Source: Xanthoparmelia taractica (Eukaryota; Ascomycota; Lecanoromycetes; Lecanorales; Parmeliaceae). Taken from it: a stretch of DNA of 64,000 nucleotides. The translations under genes were made by a program, and so were the position numbers. Of the stretch, positions 55,988-64,000 are shown in pieces. Each line of letters begins with the position of its first letter. Positions within the stretch are counted from its first letter, which is position 1. Below the pieces are notes generated by a model. It was not told the origin of the DNA and made no database searches. It saw only the letters and a program-made list of their open reading frames with translations. Where the stretch lies: contig JANQBS010000157.1 of assembly GCA_033085395.1 (NCBI GenBank), positions 30,306 to 94,305 on the forward strand, read 5' to 3'.

Positions 55988-56960
55988 TGAGGGTGAGATG
56001 GTGTCAATCTGCATAGCCAAGGAGTTTGGGCATTTAGACAGGCTCTAGATCTCATCTTCTCTCGCGGCTACGCTACGCGACGGGGTAAGGGTGACAACCT
56101 TCTTCGACTATCTCATAGCGGGTTTCCAACCAAGTTTACGTCCATCGCACTTATTAATAATACTTATACCATGCGAAGTCGCAATCCCTTAAGGAAAAGA
56201 CTGAAAGATTCAATGACTTTTGAATATAGCTATAGTTACGACATGGAAAGCCTATCATCCTTTCAATCACTGCTCTATTCACCATACTTAATCATCATTC
56301 TAGTCATCATTCTAATCATCATTCTAATCATCCTTGTGAAATCATACAAATTTCTCCAGTAACTTAATAGGCTCTCATCCAGATAAAGAGGCTTTGGGTT
56401 CCTTGGCTAGGGCTATAGTCTTGGCAGCTGAAGGTGACAAAAATTGCCCCTCGCTCACTCGACGCTCGCCCGGACGCTGCCGCTTTAGCGAGCGCGCCGG
56501 GTGAGCAGGGGTGATGCGGCACCCGACCCTGGTGATGCCTCACCCAGCTTGCTCTCTCCATCACCCTCCACTCACCCAACTCCCCACGTTCGAACAAAGA
56601 GCTGCGCGCGCGCTGTCACACAGCCTGGTCTAATTGGCCTCAAAGATGGCCGCCGAGGAGCATAAAGGGGTCAGCAAACTTCGAATCCTTTTATACTCTT
56701 CCGATGGCTTTACAGAGACTAAAATTCTGCCTAGTATGGCCTGCTGATTGAATGATAGATGAATATATCAGGCTGTGAGAATGTCTATCAATGCTCTTTC
56801 GGTGAACAAATACTGCAGAGCCTGTCAGCCTCACTTTAGAAATTTTTCATGGTCAAAGGCTAGCTATCCGATACTCTTGTTTGCAAAACCCTGTGCGGGA
56901 GCTCGGCCTTGGCGGACCACCCGCCATTTTTTGTCTAGACGACCACTCAAGAAGAGCAGG
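55988..56960. other. Intergenic between gene island and AT-rich block
   Basis: Holds the 3' flank of the PPPDE gene, a small 12-bp tandem repeat, a GC-rich patch (56440-56560) unlike its surroundings, and unassigned sequence. The short frame at 56171-56362 encodes a poly-Ile/Leu stretch only because of the repeat. Confidence 0.5.
56291..56332 (+). repeat. 12-bp tandem repeat
   Basis: About three and a half units of ATCATCATTCTA. Confidence 0.85.
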
Positions 56961-57149
56961 AGATAAATCGCGATATATAGATATTATAATAGTTATTTCA
57001 GCTTTCTAATTAGATTAGAATTAAAGCTATTTAATTAACGATATAATATAAGCATATAGAGAAGTTCTCTTATTATATTTATAGACTATATCGTTATCGT
57101 TATAGATTCTTATAAGTATCTTAATTCGAAGAAGTCTTTAGCGAGAAAG

Positions 57150-57417
57150 TGTAAGGGGTTGGTTCGCTGGCGCTTAGCAAGCGGCCCTAATTAATATAAG
57201 AGACGTATAGTCGGTACGATAATAATTTCTTTATTAGGTACTAAGTTCTAGTAGAACTAATTTCTAAGAAACACGAAAACTCTAGAGTATACGAAGAGAA
57301 TATATAATCGCCAAGGTCCCGCGAAGGCCTTAGGTCATAAACCCCGCTATAATCTCGCAATAAATTCTAGATTTATAAGTAGTCGACGTTAATACGCATG
57401 CAGCGCTAGACCTAACA
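57150..57417 (+). mobile_element. Candidate LTR of a retrotransposon
   Basis: 268 bp bounded by TGTAAGG at the left and CCTAACA at the right (TG...CA with near-inverted ends), followed by ATTGTCTCTCTTCTTGAGCC. This resembles the position-equivalent sequence after the TRIM's 5' LTR (ACTATCTCCCCTCTTAAGTT). The partner LTR was not found in the window, so it is a candidate only. Confidence 0.5.
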
Positions 57418-58368
57418 ATTGTCTCTCTTCTTGAGCCCTAGTCTTTAGATACTATCTAGTATAGTATTCTTATTGCGTAATATAAAAAACCTTCAAATCT
57501 CGTAAAAAATAAGGAAAAGTACTCGCAAATAATATCGCTTTTATAATATTAACTTTTATTGTTAATAGTAAAAGATACGCGTTATAAACGCGCGTTAGTG
57601 TCGTTATATATATAATATTTACTAATTATAATTAACTCGATTCTATTGTATTAATCTTAACACGTAATACGAATTTCTTTATAATATAAGAATTTTAATA
57701 ATACTCTTCGAGCATTAACAATTAACTCGATATATTACGACTAGTTCTATTATTTATAAATTAGTAGTAACGTAATCGCTAAGTATACGTAGAAGACTTA
57801 TTAAAAAATCTCAATTTCTTTAAATAATAAGAAAAAAGAATTCTTCTAATAATAAGAAAAAAGAGTTCTTCTAATACGCTATTATCCCTATAATATAAAA
57901 TTAATATATCTATAGTAAACGATATATATTATTAGTAATTTATTAAAGAATTCTCTTAGCCCTTTTATAAGCGCGTAGAAAAAGTTTTTCTACACGCGAT
58001 ATCGTTTCTATAGCGTATGCTATTACTATTCTAAAATATATATATTATATATTATTTATTCTAACTCTTAACGGGCTATTATTAAATAACTAATAATTAC
58101 GCTTCTACGTCTCTTTATAGAACTATTCTAACTTCTATAATAAAAAAGCGTAGAGCTAATTTATTGTTTTATTAATAGCGATATCGATAATACGGCGATT
58201 CGATTAATTAGAATTATTAGAAAAACTTTATCGACGATATATCGACGACGACGTCGTGAATAATAATTATTAGCGTTTTTTAGTATTAATAAATTTATCT
58301 TCGCTCTTTTAAAACTTTTCTCTTCTTTGTAATATCTAATATATTCTTTATGAATTCTTGCTCTAGCT

Positions 58369-58507
58369 ATCACGAACGAATGGACGTGTAGTGGGATTGA
58401 CTGCTTTCATTGTTCAAATATGCTACGAATGCTCTGAAAACTCTTCTTCGGAGCAACATTGATCCACACCGACTTGGTATTCGGAGAGCAGATACTAAAA
58501 CCGTGAC
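58369..58507 (-). mobile_element. MITE-A, second full-length copy
   Basis: Reverse complement of the copy at 50790, about 139 bp, with ends decayed to ATCACG...CGTGAC. Keeps CA/TG dinucleotides inside the RIP-mutated block. Flanks share only CTAGC, so the target duplication is uncertain. Confidence 0.85.
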
Positions 58508-59929
58508 ACTAGCGCTATAATATCGTTCTTAAATATATTAATACTAACGTGTTATTAATTAACTCTTATTATCACGACTACTTCTATCTCTCTTTATTGT
58601 AAGTGTTATTAAACTTTCGCTATCGCTACGCTAATATTAATATATATTAATACTTAAGATAGCTTATATAATAATAACAACAATAAAAGTAAGTTTCTTG
58701 ACGCTCCGTTATTATATATTAATATAAGATAGTATCTACTCTTTCTTATCGCTGATGCTTTATTAATTTTCATAACGATTATATTAGAGATAAGTCTTTA
58801 TTCTATTCTTATTATAAAAGCGCTAAAAAGGAGATTCGAGATTATATAAAGATTTCGTCTTTTTTTTATAAAAAAATTAAGAAAGCTCTTCGTCGAGTTC
58901 GTCGGATTTTCGAAATTATAGCGTCGATACGTCGTAATCGAGCGTATATTAATCGTAAGATTACTTAATTTCGTAAGAAATAGAGTTTAATTATAATTAT
59001 TAATAATTAAGCGATTACTATTATTACGAATCTTTAACGCGATCTTTAGATCGCGAAGAAGAAACTCGAGATGACGTATAAGTGCGTTAAGAAGCTTAAG
59101 AATCGTAATAAGCTTCTTTAAGAGAAGATAGATAGTATAAACGCTTATAAGACGAAGTTAAAAAAAAATTATCTCTAATAAGAGTGATATCGAATAAATA
59201 GGCTTCTCGAATAAGAATTTCCTTGAGAATTCTTTTCTATCGAATAAGAATCTCACTTAAGATTCTCTTCTTTATCGATCTCTATCGCTATAATAGAGAC
59301 TATTTATTTCTTTTTAATTTAACGCATAGCGAGCTAAGTAAACTTAATCGCACTCTCTTATAATACGTATTAAGCGTCTCTCTAATAAATTATATCTATA
59401 ATAATATATATTTTAATCTAATACGATATATTCTCGATATAGTATTACTTAGTTAAATAGCTAAACAATGAATTTTAATTATAAATCTTATTTTTAATTA
59501 AATAACTATAATAATAAGTATAAAGAATATATCTATAATTACTTAACACACTAAAATAATTATTATATTTACTTTCGTTTTCGACGTCTTCGCTTACTTA
59601 GCGACGATTACTAATCTAATTAAATAGCTTTCTTATCTAATACTTAATACTTTCGCTTATTAATCTCTCGCGCATTATAAATCTAAATTAACTTATTAAC
59701 ACGCTTAAGTTCTTTGTCTAATAATTACTAATTATACTCTTCGTCTTAATTAATTCACTTAATCTTATATTAGACGTCTTTTTACTTCTTAATCTTATTA
59801 ATAGTCTCTTTTATCTTCTATATCTTATTATTATTAATAAGCTCAAGAACTTATATAAAGAATTTCGCTACTTCGCCGTAATGACGTATATAATATAATT
59901 TAAATAACGATATATAAAAGATGTTATAA

Positions 59930-62470
59930 ATTCTATACGTAGAAGATAATAATAAGCGATACGCTTACGATTCTATTTTATTTATAATTCGAAAGAGCTT
60001 TATATACTTATAAATTAACTTCTTACTTAAACGCCTTTATTTTAGATTCTTAATTACTAGTATTACTAAATCACTTACTTTATAGCTCTAAGATTAATGC
60101 GATTTATTATACTACTTAACTTAAGTCGCAATAGCGCTACGTAGTCGCTCTACTATCTTATCTCTTAGCGTTTATAATCTTTTTATCTTTTTATTTATAG
60201 CGAGTATTCTTTTCTCAACGAAGTTATTCTCGATCTCTTAGCGTACTTTCGAATAATATTTATATATTAAGAAAAACGATATCGTTTCGATAAAGATATA
60301 TTAATTATTTATATATGTAAACTCTATTATAGATAGTAGTTTAGTCTAATTAATTTGCTTCTTATTAATAAACACGCGTAAGTAATATTTTAACATTTAA
60401 TTTTAACGCTCGATTTAATCGTTAATTTAAGAATAAAAAATAATACTTAAGCGACGCTTTATCTTCGAATAATAATAGATTATTAATTAGAACTCGCTAA
60501 TAAACACCGAGTCTCTATTATTAATAATATTATTAGATATTTCGTAGCGATAAATAATTTTAGTATAAAACACTTTCGTTAGCTTAGCGACGTCGATTTT
60601 AATAGTTATCGATAAATATTTAATTATTTTTATAAATCGATTCACTATAATTAGAATAGCGTTATAGATAACGCTCTTAAGCTTACTTGAGAATAAGTTC
60701 GTGATAAAATTTATAGAAATTTTCTTTTATAATTTAATAATAATAAAAAGCGAGATTAACTTATTATAGGGCCGATAGCGCGACGTCTTAATACGTTAAT
60801 ATACATCGTAAGTCTTAACGTAGTTAATAATATTCTTAAGACTTTTATTCTAGTAATATTTGCGAGTAAGAAATTTATACGTCTTTATAGCGTCAAAGTA
60901 TTCTATTAAAGAATTATTATAATACTTATTAATAAGTTCTTTTTATAAGATATTATTCTTAGATATATAGAGACGATTATTATTTAGTAATAGTCTCTCG
61001 AAGTTTAAGATCTATGCTTAACTACGCGTACGATATCGCTTCGTAGACGTATCTATATTAATTCGAAAAGAGCTCACTTAATTATTATAAGATTATAGCT
61101 TTTAAATTAGCGTTTTTATTGATCTTTATAAATCGTTATATATAGTTTTAAATATAGCCTTAATCTCTCTTCTTAAAATAACTATCTAAATATCTACGAC
61201 TCGTAGCGTAGACGCTATTATTACTATTACTTTCTTATCTCTTTACGATAGCTCGTCGCTAATTTAAAGAATAAGTTTATTTTAAAGTATAAATAATAAT
61301 TTAATATTTAACAACGATTAATCTTTATAGTCTAATCGTCGCGACGACGTATCTATAGAATTTAATTTTTCTATTTGATAAAAAATCTTAAAGTTATAAG
61401 CGACTAACTTTAGCGCTTAACGAATCTATTTAGAGTTAAGTTTCTTTTACTTTATAAATTTCTTAAGATTATTATAATCTAATTAAATCTTAATATAATA
61501 AATACTATCTTTTAAATAATAACGTTATTATTTTATCGCTACGATAATAGTAAGTAATTCTTAATCATGGATTTTATAATTTTATTTCGCTAATATTATC
61601 TTTCTAAAAAAGAACGCGACGAATCGTTAATAATCGTTATCGTTTAATTACGAAAATATAGCTCTTAAGTTAAAGTTAGAGATATTAATCTCTACGCGCA
61701 ATTTTTTTTAAGAATTATAATATCGTAGAAACAACGTAGTCGTAAAAGTATTACGTAATTACTCGAAAGTTAACTTAGCGTCTTCTAGTTACTTAAACGA
61801 TTCTAACTTTTTATTAATCTTACTATTCTTAAATAAATTAATAAGAGACGTTATAATAATAAAGTATTTAAAAATAAAGCGTCGATAAAAGTTTATAAAG
61901 TCTAAAAAGACTTATATATCTCGATAGCTTCGCGACGTTAACTATTCTCGAATCGTTATCACGCGTTCTTGATTTATAATTACATTATTAATAATTATAA
62001 CGAATTTTAAGAACTTAACTAATTTAGTATAAAACTAATATTTCTTTAAGTTTATATATAGCTGAAACTAACGTAATCGCTTAAGTACTTACTTAATATA
62101 CTCTTAATATTTCGCCGACTTAGCGCTATAGATTAGAATATTATTTAAATATATTATATACGTAATATTTATAAGGCTTATAAGAACTCTATTAATATAG
62201 ACTTAAAACGTAGCTAATATATTTGTAAGATTAAAAGATATTATTAAGTATTAAAAATAATAATAGCGAGTACGAAACGTAGTCTTTCACTTATCGTCTT
62301 TCTTAATGCGAATCTTATAATAGATATTCTTAAGATTTAATTTTAAAAACACCTTAATATCGTATAAGCGATTTAACGTCTTAGTAATTAGAGGTAAGAA
62401 ATATTAATTCTTTATTATTATTGTATTTAAATTCTAATAATATACGTAAAGACGTAATTTATTATTTTTT
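59930..62470 (-). mobile_element. Ty3/Gypsy pol remnant destroyed by RIP
   Basis: Reading the minus strand through many TAA/TAG codons (often where Gln or Trp is expected) shows reverse-transcriptase landmarks at about 62410-62340 (FLPLITKTLNRLYDIKVFLK) and the catalytic block at about 62170-62130, as IIYLNNILIYS with Asn in place of the two Asp. The integrase end at about 60180-59960 reads SYKVSDLV...IKNLK..RLSKKLIYKYI. Order RT then integrase from high to low coordinates fits Gypsy. No part can encode an active enzyme. Confidence 0.75.
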
Positions 62471-62600
62471 TTTAAAATAAAGAGAATAAGAGCTTCAGCG
62501 AAGAAAGTTAAGTAACGAATTTAATTCTTATAAAGTGACTTCTTAAGGTATTATCTTAACTTCGATAGCTTAATTTAAGATAAATTATAAAGAGATTTAT

Positions 62601-62623
62601 TACGAGTCGGAAAGGTCTGGGAT
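62601..62623 (+). repeat. MITE-B-like terminal repeat
   Basis: 20 of 23 positions match the TIR of the MITE at 52414. No matching second arm was found downstream within 500 bp, so this may be one end of a longer or truncated relative. Confidence 0.6.
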
Positions 62624-62838
62624 AATCTAGGATATGGGGTGTCGATATTATATTATAATATGATATGATATTGAGATTATATTATTTAATTTTTATGAAA
62701 TAATCTGAGAGACGTGCTAGTATTATGAAATAATCTGGGAAATTTCTAGTATATGTAGGGGTATCTTATGTTATATGCAGGGATATGGGAAATATATTAT
62801 ATATAGAAGAAGTTATTCTATATAGAATTATACGAACG

Positions 62839-62970
62839 TATTCTAGTTATTATTCTAGTTATTACTTCACTTTATTATCACGTTATTAAGTATTCTAGCT
62901 ATTATTCTAGTTATTACTTCACTTTATTATCGCTATTACTATTATTTTACTTTATTATCACGTTGTTAAG
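62839..62970 (+). repeat. Imperfect direct repeat (TATTCTAG...GTTAAG)
   Basis: Two units, 62839-62890 and 62891-62970, share TATTCTAG-TATTATTCTAG, ATTACTTCACTTTATTATC and CGTT-TTAAG; the second has an internal insertion of about 28 bp. Lies within the CA/TG-retaining stretch that begins with the MITE-B-like end. Confidence 0.7.
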
Positions 62971-64000
62971 CTGAGCTCGATATCGCATTTAATATCGTAT
63001 TACGAAAGATCTTCGCAATTATCTAGGGTTTCCCGAATTATTTTTATTGCTATTAATATATTTAATTTATTTAATTATTAGAAGAATTATTAGTACGCTA
63101 ATTATAATAGTAATCTACTATTTATTCTAGAATAGCAAATTCTTCTCTTCTCTCTTCGCATTATAAAAAGAATTTATAATTATTCTTTATAATTATATAT
63201 TCTTAGTTATTAAAGTTACACGCTTCGTATAAATAATATAAAGATTAATATCTTCGAATATATAATAAAGAAAAACTTTCGTCGACTTATAAATAATCTT
63301 AATAATCGATCTAGAAAAACGTATCTTCTTTATATATATTATCGCGATCTCTCTTATTACTCGCGAAAAGAAGAGCTTAAAAATTATTAAATCGAATTTT
63401 CTTTAATAGCGATGAATCTTATATAAAGTAATAATTATAATTTATTAATAAAATAAAATAGATAGATTCGAGATTAGACTTACTTTTAGCTTTTTATCTA
63501 CGTTTTCGAATATTATTACTCGATAGTTCTTACGCTAATCTACTTTTCTTAATTAATTCTAATAACTAAATACTTAAAGATTACGTAGAAGTAATTAATT
63601 ATATTTAAGATTATCTGATATTAGCTACGTATATTATGATTTCTTTAATCTTTTCTTTACTTTTATATACTATCGCCTACTCGCGTATTAACTTTATATT
63701 TAATATTTTATTTATAGATTTAATATATCTGCTTTAAAATATTATCTCGCGTAGTGATTCTTTTATAAGTTATAGCTTACTTTATTAAATAGATAGATAA
63801 TAAGATAAATAATAGAAGAATAATAAATATTAGAAGAATAAGGAATGGTAGAAGAAAGAGTAGGAAGAAAATAAAAGTACACGATAAATATATCTTAGAA
63901 AACGTAATGTTATAGGTAAAATCAATATTATTTATTAATGCTTTTAGATATCTATCGTAATAATATTAAAATTAATTTATTTTTCAATCGAAAAGCGAGA

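Larger units (their letters stand above)
56961..64000. other. RIP-mutated AT-rich block, continuing beyond the window
   Basis: Same CA/TG-poor, CG-retaining composition as the block at 49.5 kb. It contains remains of LTR retroelements (listed), one MITE-A copy, and around 62600-62980 a stretch with normal CA/TG content. No functional gene. Confidence 0.85.

Noticed and set aside
56171..56362. Small putative membrane peptide (poly Ile/Leu)
   Set aside because: The hydrophobic stretch is encoded by a 12-bp tandem repeat; no other support.
56640..56710. Possible tRNA (TTCGAATCC-like B box)
   Set aside because: No matching A box or foldable cloverleaf around it. No other tRNA or rRNA gene was recognised in the window.
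58161..58373. 70-codon frame inside the RIP block
   Set aside because: Chance survivor in AT-rich mutated DNA, probably part of a dead retroelement.

Overview
The window is nuclear DNA of a filamentous ascomycete (Pezizomycotina). Genes carry many short GT-AG introns (about 44-75 nt) with CTAAC/CTGAC-like branch sites. The families are typical of these fungi (PTH11/SAT4-type rhodopsin-fold receptors, a DUF7580-type protein, a Pdr16-like Sec14 protein). The AT-rich blocks are nearly free of CA/TG dinucleotides while keeping CG, which is the signature of repeat-induced point mutation (RIP). I cannot name the genus.

Layout. 1-5.5 kb: accessory genes, an O-methyltransferase (-) and a seven-helix receptor (+) broken by one frameshift. 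6.5-13.1 kb: core genes, LSM3 (-) and eIF2B-delta (+) sharing a divergent promoter, then a low-complexity stretch and a Pdr16-like lipid-transfer protein (-). 15.4-20.2 kb: a short-chain dehydrogenase (+) and a large fungal membrane glycoprotein (-). 20.6-21.7 kb: a degenerate TIR transposon flanked by TA. 22.2-27.9 kb: a head-to-head pair, a C2H2 zinc-finger protein (-) and a DUF7580-type protein (+), each with one inactivating lesion. 28.4-34.7 kb: an MFS anion permease (-), a second seven-helix receptor (+) and a ferroportin-like transporter (+). 35.4-41 kb: core genes, DNA polymerase alpha subunit B (+), a 79-residue stress/conidiation-type protein (+) and Golgi GDPase (-). 43.4-48.6 kb: a second SDR (+) and a DUF1989 protein (-), separated by decayed sequence. 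49.5-64 kb: RIP-mutated AT-rich DNA with nested transposons, interrupted by one intact gene at 54.1-56.0 kb (PPPDE isopeptidase + thioredoxin + PUL).

The transposon content can be read directly. There is a complete miniature LTR element (95-bp LTRs, 5-bp target duplication) with a 276-bp MITE inserted in it (23-bp perfect TIRs, 8-bp target duplication), a solo LTR of the same family, three copies of a second MITE, and a RIP-destroyed Ty3/Gypsy pol region. The short elements keep CA/TG dinucleotides while the surrounding DNA has lost them, so they either arrived after RIP or were too short to be a RIP target.

No classical secondary-metabolite core enzyme (PKS/NRPS) is visible. Exon models were built by hand from reading frame, splice sites and phase. 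Phases add up for every gene except where a lesion is stated.
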